NCBI RefSeq assembly: GCF_009834915.1
Contig: NZ_WVHS01000003.1
Location: forward strand, 525,988-589,987
Reading direction: 5' to 3'
DNA from: Hufsiella ginkgonis
Lineage (GTDB): Bacteria > Bacteroidota > Bacteroidia > Sphingobacteriales > Sphingobacteriaceae
Length of the DNA: 64,000 bases
The notes under the pieces were generated by a model. It did not search any database, was not told where the DNA came from, and saw nothing but the letters and a program-made list of their open reading frames with translations. Made by a program: the position numbers and the translations under genes. Positions 1-8,067 of the stretch are shown here, piece by piece (positions within the stretch are counted from its first letter, which is position 1; every line of letters begins with the position of its first letter).

Positions 1-279
1 GGATCGAAGGGGTATATTGTAGGGATGATCGGGATGATCTTGCTTACGGTACTATCTGTTGGGCTGATGGTCACGTCATGGATTGATAATCGGAAAATGA
101 CCGATAATTCGGTGAAGTTTCGGATGATCCGGCAGTATTATCCGGTGGCGGCGAGGTGGGCGAATAAGGAATATCATCGGAATCCGGAGATGGCGACTAA
201 GAATGTTGATCGGTTGGAGGCCAAACAAGAAGCGGATAATGAGGGAAAGTCTACGGCAGCGGAAAGGGAACTTAAATAA
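1..279 (+). CDS. C-terminal part of a membrane protein, cut by the window edge
   Basis: The frame is open from the first base of the window, so the gene probably starts upstream; the first internal ATG is at 25. The visible part has one hydrophobic helix (about residues 1-20 from that ATG) followed by a basic, charged tail rich in Lys, Arg and Glu. This would place a short membrane anchor before a cytoplasmic tail. I do not recognise the family. Its place inside a mobile element makes a mobilisation or conjugation protein possible, but that is inference only. If the ATG at 25 is the true start it is an 84-residue small membrane protein. Confidence 0.45.
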   Translation, partial: GSKGYIVGMIGMILLTVLSVGLMVTSWIDNRKMTDNSVKFRMIRQYYPVAARWANKEYHRNPEMATKNVDRLEAKQEADNEGKSTAAERELK

Positions 280-384
280 AGAGGTAGTCTTTCGCTTGTT
301 TAGTACAGGCACAATTATTGACCTTAATTATCGTCCATTCGACGTAATATTGTTGATGACCATTAAAAAGCATAAATTTGCGTA

Positions 385-675
385 ATGTCAAGCCGCAACG
401 TACATATCGATAAGGTTTTCCCAAAGCACCTGTTTTGGGACGTAGATATGTCTGCCCTCAACGTTGAAGCTGATCGTGATTTGATAATTCCCCGTGCATT
501 GATGGCTACCACAGCGGAAACGTTTAGTAACGATATTTCCCGTCTGGAAGCTTTCTACGCTAAAGCAGTTATCGCCAGGGAATTGAAAGCAACAAAGGAG
601 CGAATAAGCGATAAGGTATGCTTGCTGGTTGCCCGCCGTTATCATGTAAAGAAATTTACGCGCTACGCCAGATGA
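385..675 (+). CDS. DUF6922-like protein, probable antitoxin partner of AbiEii
   Basis: A 96-residue soluble protein with the motif HLFWDVD near the N-terminus (residues 15-21) and a conserved-looking IIPRAL segment, the pattern I associate with DUF6922 proteins of Bacteroidota. These usually sit directly upstream of an AbiEii/AbiGii-type nucleotidyltransferase, as here: its stop codon overlaps the next start as ATGA (672-675), implying translational coupling. By position it is the likely antitoxin or regulator of the pair. Family assignment comes from motif memory and context; the antitoxin role is inferred. Confidence 0.6.
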   Translation: MSSRNVHIDKVFPKHLFWDVDMSALNVEADRDLIIPRALMATTAETFSNDISRLEAFYAKAVIARELKATKERISDKVCLLVARRYHVKKFTRYAR

Positions 676-1430
676 AGGCTATCGCTGAGCATCTATTACA
701 AACCATACACGAACTTCAGGCTCTGCCATCGCTCAGCGCGAGTTGCCTGGGCGGCGGCACCAATTTCGCAATCCGTTATCAGCACCGCGTATCGGTGGAT
801 ATTGATTTGTTCTTTCCCGATATTATTGGCAAACCTGGATATGAACGAATAAAGGAAGAGGCAATCGAATTTTTTGGTGATAACGTACTAAATTTTGATT
901 ACCCCTGTGATGTAGATGATCAATATATCTTTCAGCGATTTTACGTTCGGAAAGGTGACGAGCTAATCAAAGTCGAGATCCTCCAAAATATGAAATTCTA
1001 TGAAAAGCCTGATTTAGTAGATGGGATAAGGTTAATGACCGAGAATGACATTTCTGTACTTAAGATCGTGACTGCTTGCAATAGGGCGAATGAGAAAGAT
1101 ATTTACGATCTTGATTACCTGACGGATCGAATTGCGCTCGACAAGGTTATCGAACTACTGAAAGAAAAAGAGGATCGTTGTTCTGATCCCGTTCACCGGA
1201 GCATTTTTGGCTTGGATGACGAAAGAAGCCCGATTGCCGAACCCGATCTTCTTTTAAAGTTCGAAGAACCTATTAAGGGAAAGCATGCCCGTCCGGGGCA
1301 TTCAAATCCGAGAGTTGACGTGTTACCTGACCAGAAAAATTGGATGCAAGCGAGAAGTAGCTGGCGAAGAAAGGTTAGGAGATATTTTGACGGGATAGGG
1401 AGAGCTTTTCCGGCTGCGCAGGGTTTCTAA
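672..1430 (+). CDS. AbiEii/AbiGii-type nucleotidyltransferase toxin
   Basis: A nucleotidyltransferase of the AbiEii toxin family (DUF1814-like), 252 residues from the chosen start. The core signature is visible: GGGT at residues 27-30, then SVDIDLF (41-47) carrying the two catalytic aspartates of a pol-beta fold. In known AbiE systems this enzyme is a nucleotide-transferring toxin neutralised by its partner, giving abortive phage infection or element stability. The ATG at 672 is preferred over 618 because it overlaps the upstream stop as ATGA and removes an 18-residue overlap with the upstream gene. The C-terminal tail of about 90 residues after the core is basic and longer than usual. A downstream KAP NTPase gene converges on it with a 27-bp gap. 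Confidence 0.75.
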   Translation: MKAIAEHLLQTIHELQALPSLSASCLGGGTNFAIRYQHRVSVDIDLFFPDIIGKPGYERIKEEAIEFFGDNVLNFDYPCDVDDQYIFQRFYVRKGDELIKVEILQNMKFYEKPDLVDGIRLMTENDISVLKIVTACNRANEKDIYDLDYLTDRIALDKVIELLKEKEDRCSDPVHRSIFGLDDERSPIAEPDLLLKFEEPIKGKHARPGHSNPRVDVLPDQKNWMQARSSWRRKVRRYFDGIGRAFPAAQGF

Positions 1431-1457
1431 GCCATATACCAAGATCACATATCAAGT

Positions 1458-3611
1458 TCATTTCTGTGAGGATAATTCCGTGGTTTCTTTTTGATACCAC
1501 TTATAAAATTGCCTGACCATATTTAATAAGGTGAAATTTTGGTCGGTCATATCGATCCAATATGGATCTTCTGCCTTGATTTCTTCGATCGAAAAATTTA
1601 GTAGCAAACGGCTGTATATATCATTTTTATCAAAATAAGACATTATATAATCATATTGTTGTTTACTAATGTCCGTTTTATGCTCTCCTTCACGGAAGCT
1701 AGTTCGTTGGACCGGAACGAATGATTTAAGCAAATTTAAGACAGCCTTATTATTTTTATTTAAGTATTCCTTAACGTAACGTTGAAAGGATTCATTATCT
1801 CGCTCTCTCCATGTAGAAGCCAAATAATGAATTTGGTCAGGAAATCTTTCAAATATACTTTCATCTCCAGCCTCCTCTTTTGCTCTATCTGTTAAAATTT
1901 TTGCTAATTCCTGATACTGAGGTAAATTGAACAACTTCTCCTCCGGACGATCCCCCGTCCTTAACCAATTATTCAGATTGTAAGCAAATGCAAAATCTTT
2001 TGCATTTGTCATTAATTCTTTCGCTAATTCGAAAGTATTCTCAGTCTTGTGTTTATTTAATAGTTGATAGATAAAGATTGCCGCCTGCCCAGCCTGAGTA
2101 TCGAATCCGTATCCAAGCATGCCACCCGTGTTAGAGAATAAATCAGTGATCAAGCAAAGTGCTTGGGCTATATTCTTGCTGGCGCCCCATTCCAAATCGG
2201 TTTCGTGCGATCTTAGTTTTTGCAGTAGGGTACCTGTATCACTTCGGCTTATTATCTCACGTATCTGATCTGCAACTTGTTGGGATGTGTTGGTGCTTAG
2301 GTTTTTTAATAAGTTATCAAACTCTATATCAGATATATCACCTTCGATCACAGCATAAGAAAAGTATCTATCGAAGTATTGAGGAGATACGATTCGCTTA
2401 GCAACGTACCAATCATTTTTGTTGTCGTCAGAAAAATGAAAGTTCCCATAAACAGTATCTAGATTTGGAAAGAGGTTGCTTAATAAATCAATAATGTTGG
2501 CTTGGTTATTTTTACTTAAATTTTTACCAAGTTCTTCGAAATTAGCCTTTAGGTTATTTATCTTTTGCTGATCATTGCCAATTCCAAAATGCTCGTAAGA
2601 CCCCACAAAATATTCAGCATTTGCTTTAACAAACTGATAATGTTCAGGGTAAAATATCTTAACAGCTTCAACAAGCATCAAATCGATCATATTGGCTTCA
2701 CCTTTTAGCAAGGGGAGTGAAAATGATATGGCGTTTCCGTATCTTACGGCTAGACGAGGCGTGTTTAAGCGAGGTAAGATGTTTGTACTAAATTGAAAAA
2801 CGAACCTTTGTACTTCTTTTTCCGTCAGCTGTATAGTTGCTGCATCAATGGCATTGTTGACCATATCGAAACAGAACTTTTTCAACGCCTCTGGTTGGGC
2901 TTTCGGAATAGTCAGCGGAACCTGAATGATTTTTTCTAAAAAGCTAACGCCTGAACTTTTATCGCCAGCACCAAATCTTTCCCCTATTGCTGCTGCTACC
3001 ATTGCCTCATCGAAAGATAAAATATAGGTAGTATTTGAAAAATCAGCTGTTAATTTCACCAGACGGAAAAGCGTGTAAATTTCTTGCTTGTCTAACCGAT
3101 CTATATCATCAACAAAGATGACTATCTTGCTAGTACTTTCTTCTAAGAAGTCATCCACTCGTTTTTTAAGCTCTTCAATCTTAACATCCGATATTGAATT
3201 TCCAATTCCTGAGATGTCAAAGCCAAACATGCGTCCAGAAGACCCATATTTCTTCACAAACCCTCCCAACTGTTCCATCTTCGTGTTTAGTTTTTTGTCA
3301 AGAGCTTCGGATATTTTTTTAAAGAAGTTAATTAGCAAGCTGTCTTCATCGCTATATCGCCAAGGATTTAAATTAATTCTGACGATATCCTCTTCTTTAC
3401 TAAGTTCCTCATCAATGAAGTTTAATACGGAGGATTTCCCTTCTCCCCAGGCACCAAATAAGCCGAACACTAGGCTTTCCTTGCTTTTCCGGTTTATTAT
3501 GGTTTCGGCAATTCGTTTAGAAAAATTATAGCGCTGGAACCTGTCTTCTTTTGCGTCTTTAATTGGTCGATCTGCTATATAGTTTTCTGGGGAAGGGTTT
3601 TGGTTTGTCAT
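1458..3611 (-). CDS. KAP-family P-loop NTPase
   Basis: A 717-residue KAP-type P-loop NTPase. Walker A is GAWGEGKS (residues 53-60), Walker B is IVIFVDDIDRL (163-173); the LNPWRY motif (81-86) between them is also typical of KAP proteins. Many KAP NTPases carry transmembrane helices between Walker A and B; here that insert is hydrophilic (about 100-160), so the protein looks soluble. The C-terminal 400 residues are helical and match nothing I know. Standalone KAP NTPases are frequent in phage-defence and mobile regions, but the function is usually unproven. The gene is visibly more AT-rich than the chromosomal genes further right. No partner gene is fused or overlapping. Confidence 0.8.
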   Translation of the reverse strand: MTNQNPSPENYIADRPIKDAKEDRFQRYNFSKRIAETIINRKSKESLVFGLFGAWGEGKSSVLNFIDEELSKEEDIVRINLNPWRYSDEDSLLINFFKKISEALDKKLNTKMEQLGGFVKKYGSSGRMFGFDISGIGNSISDVKIEELKKRVDDFLEESTSKIVIFVDDIDRLDKQEIYTLFRLVKLTADFSNTTYILSFDEAMVAAAIGERFGAGDKSSGVSFLEKIIQVPLTIPKAQPEALKKFCFDMVNNAIDAATIQLTEKEVQRFVFQFSTNILPRLNTPRLAVRYGNAISFSLPLLKGEANMIDLMLVEAVKIFYPEHYQFVKANAEYFVGSYEHFGIGNDQQKINNLKANFEELGKNLSKNNQANIIDLLSNLFPNLDTVYGNFHFSDDNKNDWYVAKRIVSPQYFDRYFSYAVIEGDISDIEFDNLLKNLSTNTSQQVADQIREIISRSDTGTLLQKLRSHETDLEWGASKNIAQALCLITDLFSNTGGMLGYGFDTQAGQAAIFIYQLLNKHKTENTFELAKELMTNAKDFAFAYNLNNWLRTGDRPEEKLFNLPQYQELAKILTDRAKEEAGDESIFERFPDQIHYLASTWRERDNESFQRYVKEYLNKNNKAVLNLLKSFVPVQRTSFREGEHKTDISKQQYDYIMSYFDKNDIYSRLLLNFSIEEIKAEDPYWIDMTDQNFTLLNMVRQFYKWYQKETTELSSQK

Positions 3612-3783
3612 TAGATATTCGCAATTAGAAATTACACTGCATTCAAATTTTTGCGCAAATTACAGCAGCTGAATTAGTTAAAAATGCGGTTTCCCGTAAA
3701 TCTATAGGAAATAATGTATGATATGCCAGCGGTAGCTCAGAATATTATGACGGATATAAAGAATAAAGCGACCGGCAGCGCAC

Positions 3784-4077
3784 TCAGACATGGATCAGCG
3801 TCCGTTCTACGTAAGGTAAATATCCGGCTTTAATCCCCCGGCGGGAAACCATATCGATCTTATGCTGAAAGATATCTTCGAATTCATGCGCCAAGCGGAT
3901 GTAATCAAATCCGTCGATACGGTCGTTGAAGTCGACTAGAATGTCGATATCGCTATCCTCGCGGTAGTCGCCACGGGCAAATGAGCCAAATAAACCCAGT
4001 TCGGAAATCGGATACTTCCTAATTAAGGCAGCTTTATGCTGCTGTAAGATGTCGATGATCCGCTCCCGAGTATACAT
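3784..4077 (-). CDS. Minimal nucleotidyltransferase (MNT, MntA-like)
   Basis: A 97-residue minimal nucleotidyltransferase. It has GSFARG (residues 31-36) followed by SDIDILVDF (42-50), whose Asp43 and Asp45 are the expected metal ligands. In MntA/HepT pairs such an enzyme acts as antitoxin by nucleotidylating a HEPN RNase. Here the upstream co-oriented neighbour, 2 bp away, is an XRE regulator, and a HEPN-domain protein is encoded divergently at 4596. The canonical MNT-HEPN operon is therefore rearranged into a divergent layout. Fold and catalytic residues are clear; functional pairing with the HEPN protein is inference. Confidence 0.8.
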   Translation of the reverse strand: MYTRERIIDILQQHKAALIRKYPISELGLFGSFARGDYREDSDIDILVDFNDRIDGFDYIRLAHEFEDIFQHKIDMVSRRGIKAGYLPYVERTLIHV

Positions 4078-4079
4078 GC

Positions 4080-4481
4080 CTACTGTTTATTCTTTAAAAT
4101 ATCAACTTTTTCCCGCTCACTGTCCAGTAAACGCTCATAGAGCTTTTTGTTTTCATCAAGTGCTTCCATCAGCTTATCCAGCGGATTAAACGTGCACTGG
4201 AAATTGAACTGACTATGGTCGTAAAAAGAATTGATATTGCTGATCACAGCTTCCTCGCTGAAGTTTTTAATGCCTTGAGGTGCCACGCCTAATACCTTGG
4301 CAATCTTTTCCAGCACCTCTTCCTTTACCGTTTCACTCCGCTCGATCTCCGAAATCGTCTGCTGGCTCACCCCGATTTCCAGGGCAAGGGCTTCCTGTTT
4401 CATGCCGCGAAGTTCGCGTACGCGACTGATCTTCCGTCCGATGTGATTGCTCATGGTTTTGGTAGCTGTTTCCATACTCAA
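4080..4481 (-). CDS. XRE-family helix-turn-helix regulator
   Basis: A 133-residue DNA-binding protein. The HTH spans about residues 15-70 (RKISRVRELRGMKQEALALE then VSQQTISEIER), followed by a charged helical C-terminus with LYERLLDSEREK, which suggests oligomerisation. This type is common in Bacteroidota as a stand-alone regulator. It is first in an operon with the MNT nucleotidyltransferase (2-bp gap) and divergent from the HEPN gene with about 110 bp between the coding regions, so it may repress both. Later Met codons at residues 3 and 10 are possible starts. Confidence 0.8.
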   Translation of the reverse strand: MSMETATKTMSNHIGRKISRVRELRGMKQEALALEIGVSQQTISEIERSETVKEEVLEKIAKVLGVAPQGIKNFSEEAVISNINSFYDHSQFNFQCTFNPLDKLMEALDENKKLYERLLDSEREKVDILKNKQ

Positions 4482-4595
4482 AGATAAAAAATTTAATTCC
4501 AGTAGAAAACCGGAACGTGAAAGTTAGTTACCGGTCGAAGCGGTTCGGTACGGTAAACCGCTGTCCGTCATTTGCTTTCAAACAAGGATGAAGAT

Positions 4596-6026
4596 ATGGA
4601 AAAGATCGAAGCAATAGTCAATGGAGGCATCAGCTCCAACAACGAACGGCTGCTGGAGGCTCAACAATGGATCGGGGAAGTTTACGAAGCATCAGACATT
4701 GAATATATCCGAACGGAATTGTGGCAACTTTTCAAGGCGGTTACCTCCTGCGAACCCTGGTCGTTCAGAGGCGATCCGTCAACCGCCATCCACTTCGAAA
4801 AGATGATTAGGAAACTGATCACCGCATGCAGGCAAATCCTAGACGTGGCGGAGGCAGAAGACAACGAAATCCCGGTGATCGACTTCCAGCCTTTCTCCGA
4901 TGAAAAAACCGAAGCCGACCGCGATTACATGCGCAACCTCTACGATGTCAGAGACCGGTATCAAGGTACCATCCGTAGGCTAAGCCTTGCTGAAACTGAA
5001 CGCCCGATTATTGCAATTAAACGATTCTTCGGCTACGGCTCTATCGATGAATGGAAAGCCATACTCGAAAATTGGGTAGAATATGGTTTAAGCCGCATGA
5101 GTATTTGCGAGGCGACCTGCGAATGTGCCGAAGTTGAGCAATACGAACTCCTGGAAGGCTTGCTTGAGGCCGTTCACCTCACGCATTGCCGAACGCAGAA
5201 TATCCCGGTCACCCGCGTAAATCCTTTCAACAGGGTTCAAGCGGCTACCGGGTTGAATCCTATTGTCGATCTAATCATCGCTGCCATGCAGCCGGAAATG
5301 ATCTTCCGGGTAGCGCATCCGGCAAACGGAGACGAGAACAACTATACCGATCTGCTGATCGTTCTTCCCGATACTAACAATACACCGTTTGAACAGTTGG
5401 AGCCGCTCGTTGAGTTCGTTACAATCAGCGACGAGTGGGTTTCCTTCTCGCTGCATAAATCCGCATCGCTTATTCTGGCGCTTCAAAACGGACACATTTA
5501 TTATTCATTGGTATGCACTAAAGAAAACCTGATCTATGAGAACGGTGAGAGTAAATTGCCGAAGCTACCTATCGAGCGTCTTGCTGATATCGTAATCAAA
5601 GCGAAAGAGGCATTTAGTACCGGGATCGCAAAAGCTGTCACGTTTTATACAGGGGCAAAATTTTATCAGGAAGCCAAAGAATCGGCAATGGCGATGTTTA
5701 TGCTACAGCAAGCCGCCGAACTCACATTTAGAACGGTGGCGATCGCGCTGTATGGTATGGAGCGGAGAACTCATTCCATCAGATCCCTTAAAAAGCTAAA
5801 TAGACGACTGGCACCACAATTAAACAGCATCTTTCCGGCTGATACCGAGATTGAGGAACATTTGTTAAAGGTGCTGGAAGATGCTTACCTCGACGCCCGG
5901 TATGCCGAGAATTATACCTTAAGCGACGAAGATATGCTAACTTTCCTATCGCGCGTGGAAAATCTGATCGAGACTGCTCAGATTGTATTTAACGCTCGAA
6001 TGAGCTGCTTTGATATTGCTGAATAG
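4596..6026 (+). CDS. HEPN-domain protein with large unknown N-terminal region
   Basis: From the ATG at 4596 this is a 476-residue protein (a TTG at 4572 would add eight residues). The last ~130 residues form a HEPN domain of the PF05168 type: FYQEAKESAMAMFMLQQAAE, then the HSIRSL helix and LDARYAENY near the end. The N-terminal ~340 residues are soluble and unassigned; an early WQLFKAV...EPWSF segment looks conserved in similar Bacteroidota proteins. I see no clear RX4-6H RNase motif in the HEPN part, so it may not be a catalytic RNase. It is divergent from an XRE-MNT operon, which suggests a HEPN/MNT toxin-antitoxin-like system. Confidence 0.65.
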   Translation: MEKIEAIVNGGISSNNERLLEAQQWIGEVYEASDIEYIRTELWQLFKAVTSCEPWSFRGDPSTAIHFEKMIRKLITACRQILDVAEAEDNEIPVIDFQPFSDEKTEADRDYMRNLYDVRDRYQGTIRRLSLAETERPIIAIKRFFGYGSIDEWKAILENWVEYGLSRMSICEATCECAEVEQYELLEGLLEAVHLTHCRTQNIPVTRVNPFNRVQAATGLNPIVDLIIAAMQPEMIFRVAHPANGDENNYTDLLIVLPDTNNTPFEQLEPLVEFVTISDEWVSFSLHKSASLILALQNGHIYYSLVCTKENLIYENGESKLPKLPIERLADIVIKAKEAFSTGIAKAVTFYTGAKFYQEAKESAMAMFMLQQAAELTFRTVAIALYGMERRTHSIRSLKKLNRRLAPQLNSIFPADTEIEEHLLKVLEDAYLDARYAENYTLSDEDMLTFLSRVENLIETAQIVFNARMSCFDIAE

Positions 6027-6117
6027 ATTATTACATGGAAATTATCATGCTCAAAATGCACCAAGCGTTGCACTCATATATTGCTCCGATCAGGTATTTT
6101 TGTTTAAAAGAATTGCC

Positions 6118-6330
6118 ATGCCAATTGCTATTAAGGGATACTATGAGAAGGGGCAAATCATTATGGAGGAAGATGCACCTGTACATACGAGGACGGAAGT
6201 TATCATTACATTTTTAACCGCCGAAAAACACCAAAGCGAAGGCAAAAGAATTCCCGGTGCTTTAAAAGGTAAAGTATCAATACCGGACGATTTCAACGAA
6301 CCTTTAGATGATCTGAAAGATCACATGTAA
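6118..6330 (+). CDS. VapB-like antitoxin (DUF2281-like)
   Basis: A 70-residue antitoxin-like protein. The start at 6118 is chosen because the sequence from MPIAIKGYYEKG onward fits a small antitoxin, while the upstream 36 codons back to 6010 overlap the HEPN gene and look non-coding. The C-terminus (GALKGKVSIPDDF, then EPLDDLKDHM) is the toxin-binding tail typical of DUF2281-type antitoxins paired with PIN toxins. Its stop overlaps the start of a PIN-toxin reading frame (TAATG, 6328-6332), but that toxin is truncated after 13 codons. It is therefore an orphan antitoxin next to a dead toxin. Confidence 0.7.
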   Translation: MPIAIKGYYEKGQIIMEEDAPVHTRTEVIITFLTAEKHQSEGKRIPGALKGKVSIPDDFNEPLDDLKDHM

Positions 6331-6371
6331 TGGCAGTTAACCGTTACCTGCTGGATACTTTGCCTTATTAA
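6330..6371 (+). pseudogene. VapC (PIN) toxin, N-terminal stub
   Basis: Thirteen codons beginning MAVNRYLLDT, the start of a PIN-domain VapC toxin (the Asp of LLD is the first acidic ligand), translationally coupled to the antitoxin stop. The frame then hits a TAA. The bases after it (6372-6384) match the very end of vapC seen at 12557-12569, so the gene has an internal deletion joining its first codons to its last few. The stop region lies inside a 174-bp repeat found again at 12554-12727. No functional toxin can be made. Confidence 0.65.
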
Positions 6372-6542
6372 GGCGATTTGGTAACCCGACTGCCATTTCA
6401 CCGCCAACCGCAAAGTTACCGCCGCCGGTCAACGTGTCAAGGCTATACAAGCGGGAACTCGTCCCTCGTTCCCGGCCTTGACACATTGCCCGACTTTGCG
6501 CTCTTTGCTGCTTAGGCGGAGAAAATGGCCGGGTGTGATCAA
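6369..6542. repeat. 174-bp direct repeat, copy 1
   Basis: This stretch recurs in direct orientation at 12554-12727 with roughly ten mismatches by eye. It starts at the end of a vapC remnant and contains a nested inverted repeat (6434-6484): outer arms GTGTCAAGGC and GCCTTGACAC, inner arms CGGGAAC and GTTCCCG around a 9-base loop. Open reading frames cross it on both strands, but none looks like a convincing gene. It could be a recombination site, a structured RNA or an element boundary. Confidence 0.85.
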
Positions 6543-6715
6543 CTTACTGGTGGCGGTACTGGATGGCGCTCATTCTCGTATTCCTTTATCAGGATACTTA
6601 ATGCTTCTGCTTCATTGGATTCCAAGCTGCCCTCTAAAATATCCGTCTGCATAAGCTCGTACAGACGAGCCAATGCCAAATTATACTGGTGTTCGTTATT
6701 AATTGACGTCTTCAT
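6539..6715 (-). pseudogene. HigA-like antitoxin, N-terminal domain only
   Basis: A 58-codon frame starting MKTSINNEHQYNLALARLYE and containing ALSILIKEYENERHP, which matches the N-terminal (pre-HTH) half of HigA-family antitoxins. It lacks the HTH and ends in PVPPPVS just where the 174-bp repeat begins, so it is probably cut by the rearrangement that placed the repeat here. It lies 10 bp downstream of the complete higA on the same strand and would be co-transcribed. It may still be translated as a small protein. Confidence 0.5.
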
Positions 6716-6725
6716 TTGGCAAATT

Positions 6726-7169
6726 TCAAGAGACCAGTTCTTTCGTAGTGTTCATCACGCTGGTGTTCCTCAGATGCAAATTCTCCGGCACGTGCAACTT
6801 GTAAGGTCGGTTAAACGCTTCCTGGGCAACTTTAAAACGTTCGGCCAGTTTCCGGATCACATCTTTCGATAAACCCTTTTTATAGTTCAGGATATCGGAT
6901 ACATAGCCTTTGCTTACCCCAAGCAATTCGACCAGGTCCTTTGCTTTAAGATCGTGATCGGTCATGAAGGAGCGAAGCAATGCAACGGGGTCAACCTCGC
7001 GAAAAGTGTTGTTCGCCTCGTCGTATTTTTCGATCAGGAGCGTGACGAGATCAACTTCATCGATAGTAGACGGATCGTCGGATCCGGTTTCGAGCAGCTG
7101 TTCCAACACCTTGCAATAGGCATTGTACTGCGCGATCGATTTAATCACTGTGTATTTTAGTGCGCTCAT
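6726..7169 (-). CDS. higA: HigA-family antitoxin (XRE)
   Basis: A 147-residue antitoxin. The N-terminal half has LVTLLIEKYDEANNTF, typical of HigA proteins of the longer type; the HTH is at about residues 75-115 (LKAKDLVELLGVSKGYVSDIL). It follows the HigB toxin with an 8-bp gap, the usual toxin-first higBA order. It should bind HigB and repress the operon from an operator upstream of higB (inverted repeat at 7532-7548). Confidence 0.8.
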   Translation of the reverse strand: MSALKYTVIKSIAQYNAYCKVLEQLLETGSDDPSTIDEVDLVTLLIEKYDEANNTFREVDPVALLRSFMTDHDLKAKDLVELLGVSKGYVSDILNYKKGLSKDVIRKLAERFKVAQEAFNRPYKLHVPENLHLRNTSVMNTTKELVS

Positions 7170-7177
7170 ATTTCAAT

Positions 7178-7507
7178 TTAATATACGTTTACGGTGTACT
7201 GGTTGCCAGCATCACACAATTTATCGTATTCGGTATGGGTACCCATCCAGCAAACAAACAAATGGATCTGCTTTGCGCCGAACACGTATTTGCAGATCAT
7301 CCGGTAATTGTTCCCTGCAATATTAAAAACCACACGTTTACTGTTACCTAACAAATCCGCAGCATTGAACGTCTGCCTAATATCATTAGGTGTTTGCCAA
7401 TCAGCCTGCTTTATTTTCTCCAGCCAGTCTTCCAATGACGTCCTGCTTCTTCCATGTTCCCATATAAAGGCTTCCAGCGTCGCCCTTTTAATCAGGTGTA
7501 TTTTCAT
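7178..7507 (-). CDS. higB: HigB-family mRNA interferase toxin
   Basis: A 109-residue toxin of the HigB_toxin family (RelE-like fold). Supporting motifs are LEDWLEKIKQADWQTPNDI, then VVFNIAGNNYRMICKY and a C-terminal MGTHTEYDKL, all characteristic of this family. HigB toxins cleave mRNA on the ribosome. It is first in the operon with higA directly after it, and a good Bacteroidota promoter lies just upstream. It looks full-length and intact, so this may be the only intact toxin-first module in the 6.2-kb repeat-flanked segment. Confidence 0.85.
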   Translation of the reverse strand: MKIHLIKRATLEAFIWEHGRSRTSLEDWLEKIKQADWQTPNDIRQTFNAADLLGNSKRVVFNIAGNNYRMICKYVFGAKQIHLFVCWMGTHTEYDKLCDAGNQYTVNVY

Positions 7508-7517
7508 AAATACATTT

Positions 7518-7550
7518 CAAATATAACTAAAGTTCTCAAAAAGTGAACAA
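7518..7550 (-). promoter_or_regulatory. higBA promoter with putative HigA operator
   Basis: On the minus strand a -7 element TATATTTG (7525-7518) lies 10 bp before the higB ATG, with a TTG (7550-7548) 22 bp further upstream, slightly longer than the usual 19-21. Between them is an inverted repeat, GTTCTC-N5-GTGAAC on the plus strand (7532-7548; one mismatched pair). This position suits autorepression by HigA. Confidence 0.5.
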
Positions 7551-7572
7551 TTGCCTCGATTTGCGCGGATGG

Positions 7573-7865
7573 CTAACTTGCTTTAACAATATGCTTGGTC
7601 GCGTATTTCTCTTTAAGCAGTTGCATGTCGTTGCTCACCTTCGTATCCAGGATTTTCGCGTATAGCTGCGTAGACTGTTATGGCCGAGCATTTTGCCCAC
7701 CGTTTCGATAGGGACGCCATTGCTTAGCGTAACGGTGGTTGCGAACGTATGCCGGGCGCAATGAAAAGTGAGTTCCTTCGATATGCCCAGGCAATCGGCA
7801 ATTTCTTTCAGGTAGGAGTTCATGCGCTGGTTGCTGATCGACGGAAAAAGGAGATTGGCGTTCAC
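7573..7865 (-). pseudogene. Tyrosine integrase, C-terminal fragment with frameshift
   Basis: The frame from 7865 encodes the C-terminal catalytic part of a tyrosine recombinase closely related to the intact one at 12840: ISNQRMNSYLKEI, HCARHTFATTV and KMLGHNSLR are shared. After LGHNSLR the frame shifts near 7670, and the expected end (YAKILDTKVSNDMQ, then KEKYATKH) continues in another frame to a TAG at 7573-7575. The N-terminal two thirds are missing. It is a fossil integrase, probably from an older element of the same family inserted before the present one. Confidence 0.8.
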
Positions 7866-8067
7866 AGGGTCGTCCCGGAACGTTTGGAAATTTTATTTAA
7901 AAATATAGCTGAGACATAATGCAACAATTAAACTGCGAAACGGAACGAGCACTTACTTTGACACGCAGAATCGCCAAGTTTCAGTTCGATTGGTTCAGAT
8001 GATCGACAGCTAATTATTTAGAAGTGACATAATACATCAATACTGATAACGTACCCGTTGTGCGAAA

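Noticed and set aside
618..671. Extended start of the AbiEii toxin at 618
   Set aside because: It would overlap the upstream gene by 58 bases; the ATGA overlap at 672 is a better coupled start.
6434..6484. Nested stem-loop read as a CRISPR-like repeat
   Set aside because: Only two copies, 6 kb apart, with no spacers between and no cas genes in the window.
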